Shown piece by piece: positions 25,809 through 33,532 of a stretch of DNA of 64,000 bases (positions within the stretch are counted from its first letter, which is position 1; every line of letters begins with the position of its first letter). A model generated the notes under the pieces. That model saw only the letters and a list, made by a program, of their open reading frames with translations, was not told the DNA's origin and made no database searches. Source of the DNA: Arthrobacter sp. SLBN-112 (GTDB lineage: Bacteria > Actinomycetota > Actinomycetes > Actinomycetales > Micrococcaceae); contig NZ_JAUSXY010000001.1 of the NCBI RefSeq assembly GCF_030944625.1, forward strand, positions 2,108,001-2,172,000, in the 5' to 3' direction. A program made the translations under genes and the position numbers.

Positions 25809-27241
25809 CTGAAGCCACCGCCCACAGGCGAAGAGCCGAAAACAGCGGGAGATAGAGAAATGCCCAGCTCAGCGAAGTGATCCACGAAGCGGGGACGCAC
25901 CCCTGTTGGTACCGGGCGGCCCAAGAACTTCCCGTTGGCGTCCACTCCCGCGCTGTAATCAAAGACAAAGGCGTCCTGAAGAGTGACGATGTCCCCTTCC
26001 ATGCCTTGGACTTCGGTCACGTGAGTAATCCGTCGGGAGCCATCCCGAAGCCTGGAAATGTGAACAATCAGGTTCACCGCGGAAGCAATCTGCTCGCGGA
26101 TCGCACGGAGCGGAAGATCCATGCCTGCCATGAGGACCAGGGTCTCGAGCCTGGAGATCGCGTCCCGGGGTGAGTTGGCGTGGACGGTAGAAATCGAGCC
26201 GTCGTGGCCGGTATTCATAGCTTGCAGCATGTCCAAGGATTCCCCGCCACGGACTTCGCCGATCACAATCCGATCAGGCCGCATACGCAGTGCGTTACGT
26301 ACCAAATCCCTGATGGTGATCTCTCCTTTGCCCTCGATGTTTTGCGGGCGGCTTTCCAACCGGACAACGTGATCCTGCTGCAACTGAAGTTCCACCGCGT
26401 CTTCAATAGTGACAATTCGCTCGTCGGAAGGCAGGAAGGACGACAGGACATTGAGCATGGTCGTCTTACCTGTACCCGTGCCGCCGGAGACGATGATGTT
26501 CAGCCTTGCGCGGACACAAGCGTGCAGGAGCTCCGCAATCTCCGGGGACATCGATCCCAATGAAATGAGATTGTTGACGGTCAGGGGTACCTGGCCAAAC
26601 TTGCGGATGGTCAGGGATGATCCGCTGACAGCTAGGGGTGGGATGATGGCGTTGACGCGGGAACCATCGCTGAGGCGGGCATCCACCAGCGGCGAGGATT
26701 CGTCAATTCGCCGGCCAACCTTCGTGACGATCCGTTCTATGACCTTGCGAAGATGGTCCTCATCGTTGAACCGGGATCCGGTGAGCCCCAGCTTTCCTTG
26801 GCGTTCGACATAAATCTTGTCCGGGCCATTGACCATGATCTCGGTAATATCGCCGTCCTTGAGGAATTTCTCGAGGGGGCCGAGCCCCAGGACGTCGTCG
26901 ATGATCTCCTGAACCAGGCGGTTACGCTCGCTGAGCGTCAGCGGGATGTCTTCCTCTTCGATGATCTTTTTCAGCTCATCCTTGACGTACTGCTGCAGTT
27001 CGGCGTCGTCCATGGACGAGTCCGTGATCCGGCTGCCCATGCGCTCATATAAGGCAACGCCGGCGCGGTCCTTGACGGCGCTAAGGGCTTCATTGGGTTC
27101 GCTGGCGTAGCTTGGCGAGGCTAACGAGTCGGCGGCCGGTGCCACGTTCGGATGCCAAGGGCCCGCGGGTGACGAAACGGGACCACCGTTCTTTGCTTCG
27201 TCGTTTCCCCGTGCTGCTTCTAACCTTCGTGCCAAAGTCAC
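25805..27241 (-). CDS. tadA: Tad pilus assembly ATPase TadA/CpaF (copy 2)
   Basis: 478 residues from GTG 27241, which overlaps the cpaE2 stop as GTGA. It has the Walker [17 protein letters not shown], the Asp box, Walker [17 protein letters not shown] and the His box of CpaF ATPases. The C-terminal two thirds are very like copy 1 (10408-11910), while the Pro-rich N-terminus differs. No catalytic residue is missing, so the motor itself looks functional. Confidence 0.95.
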   Translation of the reverse strand: MTLARRLEAARGNDEAKNGGPVSSPAGPWHPNVAPAADSLASPSYASEPNEALSAVKDRAGVALYERMGSRITDSSMDDAELQQYVKDELKKIIEEEDIPLTLSERNRLVQEIIDDVLGLGPLEKFLKDGDITEIMVNGPDKIYVERQGKLGLTGSRFNDEDHLRKVIERIVTKVGRRIDESSPLVDARLSDGSRVNAIIPPLAVSGSSLTIRKFGQVPLTVNNLISLGSMSPEIAELLHACVRARLNIIVSGGTGTGKTTMLNVLSSFLPSDERIVTIEDAVELQLQQDHVVRLESRPQNIEGKGEITIRDLVRNALRMRPDRIVIGEVRGGESLDMLQAMNTGHDGSISTVHANSPRDAISRLETLVLMAGMDLPLRAIREQIASAVNLIVHISRLRDGSRRITHVTEVQGMEGDIVTLQDAFVFDYSAGVDANGKFLGRPVPTGVRPRFVDHFAELGISLSPAVFGSSPVGGGFR

Positions 27242-28434
27242 TGGACTACCGCCCTTCTGTGCAGTTTCTTGTGCTGTTTTTCCTTCCAATCAGGCTTAAG
27301 ACGCTCTACTAACTGGCCCAAGCCACGCGCTGCTCCATCACGACTACCGTCTTGCAGGAGTGGCACGCCTTTGTTAGTTGAGAAGGGGACGGCTCGTGAG
27401 CGGGGTAGAACAACGTCCACCGGGCACCCGATCGTGGCTTCAACGTCCTGTACCGTCAAGCCGCTCCTGCGGTCCGCAAAATTAAGCACGACGTGGCGGT
27501 TCTCCGGTACAAGGCCCAACTCGTCGAGGATCCGAAAACCGGTTCGCAGGCCCCTGATACTGGGAATATCCATGCCGCAGACCCACACTGCATCGGTAGC
27601 ACGATCCAACGTTGCGAGTACGTGCTCGCCCAAACCAGGAGCGGTGTCGATAACGACGTATTGAAACTCGCTGGCCAGTTGCGAGATGAGGTGTCCCACC
27701 TGATCTCCGGTGATTTGATCGGCCTGGGCCGGGTTCAGGGGTGCGCAGAGAGCATAGATGCCCGATGGATGCAGAGTCAGGTATGACTTCAGCACCATGC
27801 TGTCCTGGACCGCCGCGCCGGTGACCGCATCAGCCAAAGTGCGCTCCGGTTCCAGCATCAGGCCGGACGCAACATCACCGAATTGCAGGTCCAGGTCAAC
27901 CACCACGACGCCGGTCGGGGCAATTTTGCCCAAGCCCACGGCCAAGTTGGTGGTCACCGTGGTTTTGCCCACTCCGCCCTTGGGGGACATGACAGCGACG
28001 ATGCGTCTGCCTGTAGGTGCCTCGGTGACAGATGCTCCCAGTCCCCGACGACGTCCTGCGGATGCCAGGCTGGCCCTTTCCAACATCGCCCGGATCTCAT
28101 CGACTGCGGCCTCTGGACTAAGCAGGTCACGAATGCCGGCGCGCATGGCGGGCAAGGCAACGTCGGATCCACCCCTGGTTACCAGGACTACGCTGATCTC
28201 CGGGAATTGGAGATCAAACAGACTCGCCAGTCGGATCGCGTCGTCCGTTGGAAGCCCGGGTCCGAGAAGGATCACTTCTGCGGGGTCCCCGTTGATGGCG
28301 CGAAGGATATCGTCCGGACTCGGCGGCAGATAGTCTGCCTGGAGTGTTTGGAGTGTGCCGTGAAGTCCGCTCGTAGCCTGCTTCGTTTTTTGAACGAAGG
28401 CGCTGTCCGGTGTGATCAAAACAAACCTGCTCAT
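27238..28434 (-). CDS. cpaE: Pilus localisation ATPase CpaE/TadZ (copy 2)
   Basis: 398 residues, the same length as copy 1. The N-terminus MSRFVLITPDSAFVQK is followed by a receiver-like domain without a clear phospho-acceptor Asp. Then come the deviant Walker A KGGVGKTTVTTNLAVGLG, DLDLQFGDVASG and VIDTAPG. Its ATG overlaps the cpaB2 stop by 4 nt and its stop overlaps the tadA2 start, so three genes are translationally coupled. Confidence 0.92.
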   Translation of the reverse strand: MSRFVLITPDSAFVQKTKQATSGLHGTLQTLQADYLPPSPDDILRAINGDPAEVILLGPGLPTDDAIRLASLFDLQFPEISVVLVTRGGSDVALPAMRAGIRDLLSPEAAVDEIRAMLERASLASAGRRRGLGASVTEAPTGRRIVAVMSPKGGVGKTTVTTNLAVGLGKIAPTGVVVVDLDLQFGDVASGLMLEPERTLADAVTGAAVQDSMVLKSYLTLHPSGIYALCAPLNPAQADQITGDQVGHLISQLASEFQYVVIDTAPGLGEHVLATLDRATDAVWVCGMDIPSIRGLRTGFRILDELGLVPENRHVVLNFADRRSGLTVQDVEATIGCPVDVVLPRSRAVPFSTNKGVPLLQDGSRDGAARGLGQLVERLKPDWKEKQHKKLHRRAVVQ

Positions 28435-29174
28435 TTGATCAGCTCGGCTTTCTTGATAATGCTCGCGGCACTTTCAGTGGCTGATGCCGGTTCTTTCGTC
28501 AGCCACAGTTTTCCGAACTCGGCTGCGAAGGCGATCTTCTGAGAGTCGGTATCGTTCCGGGCGAACGTAACCAGTAATTGGCCCGTTGGCAGCTGCGTGT
28601 TTGCTTGCTCAGAGGAGGCCCCTTGAGTGCCGGCGGAGCCTTGGGCCGCAGCCCTCTGGACGCTGGTAACAAGAACCTTGTGGAAGATCTGCTGCGCGGT
28701 CCCACCGTCTGCGTTGTCACCGGCGAACAAGGCGACGACGCCAACAGTGTCGCCCGCTGCGAGTCGTCCGCCGACCACCCGCTGCGCGTCGAGCTGTACC
28801 GATATCTCCTGCATGCCGGCGGGGACGGGGACGGATCCTGGAGCTGCCAGGCTTGTCGGGTCAACGAGACGGACCCCCAGGAGGGGTTCTCCCGGTACCA
28901 GATCTGCCGATGCGACTTTGCCGTCGAGACCGTCGAGGCTTTTCAAAGCTCCGTTTGGAACGGACGCGGATGGAAGGGAGGTGAGCTTTACGGCGGACTT
29001 GATCTGGTCCAGCGTTGACCCCTGCGGGATCTGCTTATCCACCACCAGAACATCGATGGGTTGTAGATCGGCTTGGGCCCTGGCTTCAGAACCTTGGACG
29101 TATGAGACGAGAAGCAGCGTGCCTACAACAGCGAGCACGAGCGCAACGATGCCTCCCAGAAGGCGAGTTTTCAA
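28431..29174 (-). CDS. cpaB: Pilus assembly protein CpaB/RcpC with SAF domain (copy 2)
   Basis: 247 residues: N-terminal membrane anchor (GGIVALVLAVVGTLLLVSY), SAF domain (about 38-100; VDKQIPQGSTLDQIKSAV, LVPGEPLLGVRLV) and an extracytoplasmic region with an Ala/Gly/Gln-rich linker. Same operon position as in locus 1, 20 nt after tadG2. Paralogue of 13103-13852. Confidence 0.9.
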   Translation of the reverse strand: MKTRLLGGIVALVLAVVGTLLLVSYVQGSEARAQADLQPIDVLVVDKQIPQGSTLDQIKSAVKLTSLPSASVPNGALKSLDGLDGKVASADLVPGEPLLGVRLVDPTSLAAPGSVPVPAGMQEISVQLDAQRVVGGRLAAGDTVGVVALFAGDNADGGTAQQIFHKVLVTSVQRAAAQGSAGTQGASSEQANTQLPTGQLLVTFARNDTDSQKIAFAAEFGKLWLTKEPASATESAASIIKKAELIK

Positions 29175-29194
29175 TGTAACTCCTAACTTGGTTC

Positions 29195-30214
29195 CTATTT
29201 GGTGAGTGAGACACTTGATGTGCCGAAATCTGATCCGCCTGAACCTCCAATGGAGGTGCTGTATTCGACAAATTGGCCGATGATGCAGCGGTCATTTCCA
29301 CTCGAACAGGCCAGGTTGGCGTTCATGCCGGGGTCCGTCGAAGTGTCGCGGAATTCGTATGGGCCAGAAGCATTTCCGAAATGCCAGCCCATGATGCTGA
29401 AAGTTGCATAACCCACGATGTGGAATACACCCGTGTTTCCGCTGCCTGAGGCCGTATCAAAAATGGGGAACGTAACCTTCACGACTCCACCGGCGGTGAG
29501 TGTGTTCTTCCAGCTCTGCAGGATAGTTTGGCAAGTCGTCGGCGGGTTGTTGCCGGGATTGCTGGTGGTGAAGCTTCCCACTGAGGTGACAGCCGTGCAT
29601 GGATCGGTGGATGCGTCATCCAGCCATCCCCATCCACCGGGAATGGTCAGACCTGACGCGTTTGTGCAGGACGGCGTCCCAGGCTTCCACGTGATTTTCT
29701 GGACGTCACCGCCGGTCGGCGTCGCCGGGCCAAGATTCCAGCAGCTTTGCGAGAACGCGAGCGGGAATCCGCTGCCGCTGCTGGGATAACCCCACTTTGC
29801 TCGTGCCGAAGCGCTGATGTCGGCCGTCGGGATTCCGATCACCTTGGCGAACTGAAGGGAGAAGTGGTTGCTGCTGCCATCAGCCGTCTGCGACTGAATC
29901 GTTACGTCCACGGTCCCTGCTCCAGCGTCGGCTATAGCACTGACTACATTGCTATGAGCATCCAGGGCGTTGCCGTTTGCATATCCCGATGCAGCTGCTG
30001 CCTGGTCGGCAGCGCAGGGTGTCGCCGCTTTGGAGCATTGGTTGGCAATAGCGAGGGCGGAGGCATCGGCGCCGTTTTGAAGCTGCGCGTGCTCCGAGTA
30101 CATGGTGGCAACATCGACGGCAAAGGCCGCCATTCCCAGCAGGAAGACCATGAGGAGAGCTGTCATGGGTGCCACGACGCCACGCTCTGAGCCTTTTGAA
30201 GTCATCCGCCGCAT
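29195..30214 (-). CDS. tadG: TadG-like pilus-associated membrane protein (copy 2)
   Basis: 339 residues. The N-terminal membrane segment GVVAPMTALLMVFLLGMAAFAVD is followed by ATMYSEHAQLQNGADASALAIANQC, as in copy 1. The outer domain is Thr/Ser/Gly-rich with several Cys. Its start overlaps the tadE2 reading frame by 13 nt, the same overlap as in locus 1. Intact although tadE2 upstream is shifted, so any coupling to tadE2 translation would be affected. Confidence 0.85.
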   Translation of the reverse strand: MRRMTSKGSERGVVAPMTALLMVFLLGMAAFAVDVATMYSEHAQLQNGADASALAIANQCSKAATPCAADQAAAASGYANGNALDAHSNVVSAIADAGAGTVDVTIQSQTADGSSNHFSLQFAKVIGIPTADISASARAKWGYPSSGSGFPLAFSQSCWNLGPATPTGGDVQKITWKPGTPSCTNASGLTIPGGWGWLDDASTDPCTAVTSVGSFTTSNPGNNPPTTCQTILQSWKNTLTAGGVVKVTFPIFDTASGSGNTGVFHIVGYATFSIMGWHFGNASGPYEFRDTSTDPGMNANLACSSGNDRCIIGQFVEYSTSIGGSGGSDFGTSSVSLTK

Positions 30215-30643
30215 CGCATGACACCTTTGCCTTGAATATTGAGGCCCGCCGGCATTCCAGGAATGAGGTTAGGAAAACCGGTCATCCACGAAGTTGCGTA
30301 GCTAACGCTTACCGAAACGTCATTGCCATCTGCGCAGGTACCAGTGCCCGTATAGGCGATAGCGATGTTGGTGGCTGTCAGTGCCACAGATGGCGCAGCA
30401 GCTACTCCTGCTGCTTGGGCGCTTGTTGGCATATAGCCGGCGTCGGCACAGTGGACTGCGGCATATCGGGAGGCTTGGCGTGCCGCTTCGCTGAGTGAGA
30501 CCTGGATGTTGAATGCCCGTCCCATTTCGGCCGATGCCCAGGACAAGGACTAGGAAGAGCGGAAGAACTAACGCGAACTCGACGGCCACTGCGCCAGCCT
30601 CCCTCGCTCGAGGACGCAATCTGCGTTTAACAAGGGAACTCAT
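30202..30643 (-). pseudogene. tadE: TadE-family minor pseudopilin (copy 2), frameshifted
   Basis: From ATG 30643 the first part reads GAVAVEFALVLPLFLVLVLGI, the normal TadE pseudopilin helix, then leaves frame. The rest (EMGRAFNIQVSLSEAARQASRYAAV to the C-terminal RCGG) continues in the next frame to 30202. Removing one base in CGGCCG (about 30528-30533) restores G-I-x-E-M-G-R-A-F-N, parallel to G-I-M-E-F-S-R-A-Y-N of copy 1. An alternative internal start (30546) would give a protein without the pilin-like helix. Mutation or sequence error. Confidence 0.88.
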
Positions 30644-30823
30644 GATGATGACCAGGATTCTGGGAGGCCGGAGCCCAAGACGCCGGCGAGCTGTATGAGA
30701 TTCGTAGCGAATTGGAGATCGTGTCGGCGATACCGTTCGACTATGGACGGAGCCCAGGAGCGGCGACGAAGAGTGACTGCACCTATTCGCCTCGCCCCTG
30801 GGCTCCCCGTTTCCAGGTCTGCT
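30644..30823 (-). other. Gap between the second pilin and tadE2
   Basis: 180 nt without a convincing gene. GGAGCCCAGG (30749-30758) and CCTGGGCTCC (30797-30806) are perfect 10-bp inverted arms around a 38-nt loop. They could be an attenuator or RNA-processing site that keeps pilin mRNA more abundant than the assembly genes downstream; this is inference. Confidence 0.45.
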
Positions 30824-31015
30824 TCAGAGCTGGCCTGAGACGGTATTGAACGCGGTGTTGATCTGGCCGCCCAAAGCAGCCACAACGACGATGATCACGG
30901 CGGCGATCAAAGCCACCAGGAGACCGTACTCAACAGCGGTAGCGCCCTTCTCTGATTCCAGGCGATTCTTGACGCCTGAGACTAGAGCGATAAGCGAGAT
31001 CATGAGAGCTGACAT
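30824..31015 (-). CDS. flp: Flp/Fap-type pilin, locus 2, second
   Basis: 63 residues starting MSALMISLIALVSG, cleaved at EKG|ATAVEY after Gly24. The mature helix is ATAVEYGLLVALIAAVIIVV and the end is N-T-V-S-G-Q-L. The start at 31015 follows a GGGGGGGAAAG purine tract; an alternative ATG lies 4 codons in. It differs from locus-1 pilins mainly in the leader peptide and last 15 residues. Confidence 0.93.
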   Translation of the reverse strand: MSALMISLIALVSGVKNRLESEKGATAVEYGLLVALIAAVIIVVVAALGGQINTAFNTVSGQL

Positions 31016-31046
31016 TTCTTTCCCCCCCCAGCGTGGATCGTGCTCG

Positions 31047-31238
31047 TCAGAGCTTGCCGGAGATGGTGGTGAACGCGGTGTTGATCTGAGTGCCGAGGGT
31101 GGCGACAACAACGACGATGACTGCCGCAATCAGCGCTACCAGCAGGCCGTACTCAACGGCCGTTGCGCCCTTTTCGGAAGAGAAGCGATCCTTGACGCCG
31201 GCAACGAAGGCCATCATCGAGACCATGAGAGAAGTCAT
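31047..31238 (-). CDS. flp: Flp/Fap-type pilin, locus 2, first
   Basis: 63 residues starting MTSLMVSMMAFVAG, cleavage after Gly24 in SSEKG|ATAVEY, mature protein 39 residues ending T-I-S-G-K-L. A ribosome-binding site AAGGAAA precedes ATG 31238. It lies 31 nt upstream of the second pilin. With the three locus-1 pilins this makes five pilin genes in the window. Confidence 0.94.
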   Translation of the reverse strand: MTSLMVSMMAFVAGVKDRFSSEKGATAVEYGLLVALIAAVIVVVVATLGTQINTAFTTISGKL

Positions 31239-31431
31239 TATATTTTCCTTAGATTCGGTGAAATTGGATTTATTTGTATTTCAACGAATTTCCAGCTGCC
31301 CCCATAAATCCTTAGCGGCTGGACTTCGCTAAGAAGAGATTGTCATTTACGCCAACGGGCAACAATGCGTAGTGGTACTCGACTTTTCAGCGGCGCGCTG
31401 AAGGTACGTACTCGAATACCCGGAAAGGTAC
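31239..31431 (-). promoter_or_regulatory. Upstream region of the locus 2 pilins
   Basis: 193 nt between the prepilin peptidase stop and the first pilin, markedly AT-rich for this genome on the pilin-proximal side (TTTGTATTTCAACG on the plus strand). It probably holds the pilin promoter, but no definite boxes are claimed. Confidence 0.4.
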
Positions 31432-32229
31432 CTAGGGCACGACGCGGGTGTTCTCTTGACTACTCGGATGGATGCGCCGCGTGGCGGGCACGGGGCGCCG
31501 GCCGGAACGGAAACCCGTTATGCGAAAAGGAGGGGCGGTGAGGGCAAGCGCCCCAAGCATCGCGGGGCCATGTGCCACTTCGCGCGCTCTATTCCGGCGT
31601 TTTCCGCTGAGAAGTACAGCCGTGGTGAGGCCATTGACGATGAAGCCCAGAAGGCCTCCGTAGAGCAGCTGGCTCCAACCTAGGTACCCCAGGTAAAGGC
31701 CGACGGGTGCGGCCAGCTTCACATCACCCATACCGATGCCGCCGGGCGAAATCAACGCCAAAATAAGGTAGACAGCGAACAAAATGACGGCACCAACGAG
31801 TGCGCGGACAAAGCCATCAGCTTGCTGGCCAAATATCAAGGGTGCTGCTAAAAGGAAAGTGCCGAAGATGAGCAGAATCAACACGAGCTGGTTGGGCAAT
31901 AAATGCGACGCAATATCCACCCTTGCAAGCTGAACGCCAAGTACGGCAAGGAGTATCAATGCCGGCAGTCCCGCTATATTTCCAAAGCGCAAGGCGAAGG
32001 CGACGCATGCGGCGCCGGTGACTGCCGCCGTCGTAATCCGAACGCTCAGCGCTGGGAGGCCGCCCAGCCGCGGGAGCAGCCGGGCAATCAGGATCTCAGC
32101 CATGGGGGAGAGGAGACATCCCAAGAGGCCAATGCCGGCGGCCATGAGCCAACTGGCCGAGCCGCCGCCCCCTGCTGAATCCACTGCGCCCCCTACATTG
32201 GTTGGGCCGGCGGGTGATGAGGCAACCAC
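31432..32229 (-). CDS. Prepilin peptidase, A24 family (TadV/CpaA-like)
   Basis: 265 residues, an aspartyl protease of the inner membrane that removes the leader of Flp and TadE-type prepilins. Two catalytic Asp sites are visible: RVDIASHLLPNQL and the GxGD motif GGIGMGDVKLAAP. Seven or so membrane segments are predicted. The N-terminal methylase-type Cys domain of PilD is absent, as usual in TadV-type enzymes. The last 40 residues after HGPAMLGAL are polar and Arg/Pro-rich, an unusual tail. It is the only such enzyme in the window, so it probably processes the pilins of both loci. Confidence 0.9.
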   Translation of the reverse strand: MVASSPAGPTNVGGAVDSAGGGGSASWLMAAGIGLLGCLLSPMAEILIARLLPRLGGLPALSVRITTAAVTGAACVAFALRFGNIAGLPALILLAVLGVQLARVDIASHLLPNQLVLILLIFGTFLLAAPLIFGQQADGFVRALVGAVILFAVYLILALISPGGIGMGDVKLAAPVGLYLGYLGWSQLLYGGLLGFIVNGLTTAVLLSGKRRNRAREVAHGPAMLGALALTAPPFRITGFRSGRRPVPATRRIHPSSQENTRVVP

Positions 32230-32478
32230 CGGCTACCCCATTTTGACCCTGAACCACCTGACGCGCTAATCTAGGTAGTCGTTGTGCGTGTCCTATTCCG
32301 ATGGTGCGTGCCCGCTTGAGAATCCGGTTGCAGGATAACTACTCAACGAGCACATTCGGAACCTCAGGATGACTGGTTACATGGAGCCCTCACCTCTGTT
32401 CCGGTAGCGCGCAGATAGTAGGTGCGCGAGCTAGCGACACCTAAACAAGAACGCCAGAACAAGAACGAGGCAAACACC
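32230..32478 (+). promoter_or_regulatory. Divergent region between prepilin peptidase and rplM
   Basis: 249 nt that must hold the minus-strand promoter for the tad2 genes and the plus-strand promoter and leader of rplM-rpsI. No clear operator or leader structure was recognised by eye. Confidence 0.35.
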
Positions 32479-32922
32479 GTGCGTACGTACACCCCGAAGC
32501 CCGGCGATATCAACCGCCAGTGGCACGTCATTGACGCCACCGACGTTGTCCTTGGTCGTCTTGCAAGCCAGACCGCAATCCTGCTGCGCGGCAAGCACAA
32601 GGCCACTTTCGCGTCCCACATGGACATGGGCGACTTCGTCATCATCATCAACGCTGAGAAGGTTGCCCTGACCGGCGCCAAGCTGGAGCAGAAGCGCGCA
32701 TACCGCCACTCCGGCTACCCGGGCGGCCTGACCTCCGTCAACTACGCGGAACTGCTGGAAAGCAACCCGGTCCGCGCCGTTGAGAAGGCCATCAAGGGCA
32801 TGCTCCCCAAGAACTCCCTCGCTGCACAGCAGCTGGGCAAGCTGAAGGTGTACCGCGGTGCTGAGCACCCGCACGCCGCCCAGCAGCCCAAGACTTTCGA
32901 AATCACCCAGGTCGCCCAGTAG
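32479..32922 (+). CDS. rplM: 50S ribosomal protein L13
   Basis: 147 residues from GTG 32479 ([20 protein letters not shown]). An early-assembly 50S protein; the conserved [17 protein letters not shown] and [10 protein letters not shown] are present. Longer in-frame upstream codons do not match L13. Normally it directly follows truA in actinobacteria; here the two are separated by about 27 kb. Confidence 0.98.
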   Translation: MRTYTPKPGDINRQWHVIDATDVVLGRLASQTAILLRGKHKATFASHMDMGDFVIIINAEKVALTGAKLEQKRAYRHSGYPGGLTSVNYAELLESNPVRAVEKAIKGMLPKNSLAAQQLGKLKVYRGAEHPHAAQQPKTFEITQVAQ

Positions 32923-32960
32923 TCCTGGCCACCAAACAACTTATCTATACAAGGAGAATC

Positions 32961-33464
32961 GTGGCTCAGAACGAAGAGACCACCGAGGCCGTCGAAGCCG
33001 AGGAAAACCTGACCAGCTACACCTCTGAGAGCTCGGCTGCTGAAGCTGCTCCCAAGAAGGAACGCCCGGCCCTGACCGTAGCTGGCGCAGCTGTTGGCCG
33101 CCGCAAGGAAGCCGTTGCACGCGTCCGCGTTGTGCCCGGCTCCGGCAAGTGGACCATCAACGGCCGCGAGCTGGCGAACTACTTCCCCAACAAGCTGCAC
33201 CAGCAGGACGTCAACGAGCCCTTCAAGATCCTTGATCTCGAAGGCGCCTACGACGTCATCGCCCGCATCCACGGTGGCGGCATCTCCGGCCAGGCCGGCG
33301 CCCTGCGCCTCGGCATCGCCCGTTCGCTGAACGAGATCGACGTCGAGAACAACCGCGCCACCCTGAAGAAGGCCGGTTACCTGTCCCGCGACGCCCGTGT
33401 CATCGAGCGCAAGAAGGCCGGTCTCAAGAAGGCCCGCAAGGCCCAGCAGTACTCCAAGCGCTAA
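32961..33464 (+). CDS. rpsI: 30S ribosomal protein S9
   Basis: 167 residues from GTG 32961 after AAGGAGAATC. The first 40 residues are an acidic, Ala/Glu-rich extension typical of actinobacterial S9. The core has [15 protein letters not shown], and the C-terminus [17 protein letters not shown] reaches the P-site tRNA. It is 38 nt after rplM and ends at a terminator. Confidence 0.98.
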   Translation: MAQNEETTEAVEAEENLTSYTSESSAAEAAPKKERPALTVAGAAVGRRKEAVARVRVVPGSGKWTINGRELANYFPNKLHQQDVNEPFKILDLEGAYDVIARIHGGGISGQAGALRLGIARSLNEIDVENNRATLKKAGYLSRDARVIERKKAGLKKARKAQQYSKR

Positions 33465-33479
33465 ATCCGCTTACACAGA

Positions 33480-33513
33480 AGCCCGTCCCGCTGTTCAGCG
33501 GGGCGGGCTTTTT
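33480..33513 (+). terminator. Rho-independent terminator after rpsI
   Basis: 13-bp arms (33480-33492 and 33497-33509) with one G-T type mismatch, loop GTTC, followed by TTTTT. It ends the rplM-rpsI transcript. Confidence 0.9.
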
Positions 33514-33532
33514 GCGTGCCCTGAATCAGGCG

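Noticed and set aside
30640..30885. Small protein gene between the locus 2 pilins and tadE2
   Set aside because: No ribosome-binding site, overlaps the pilin gene in another frame, no similarity seen.
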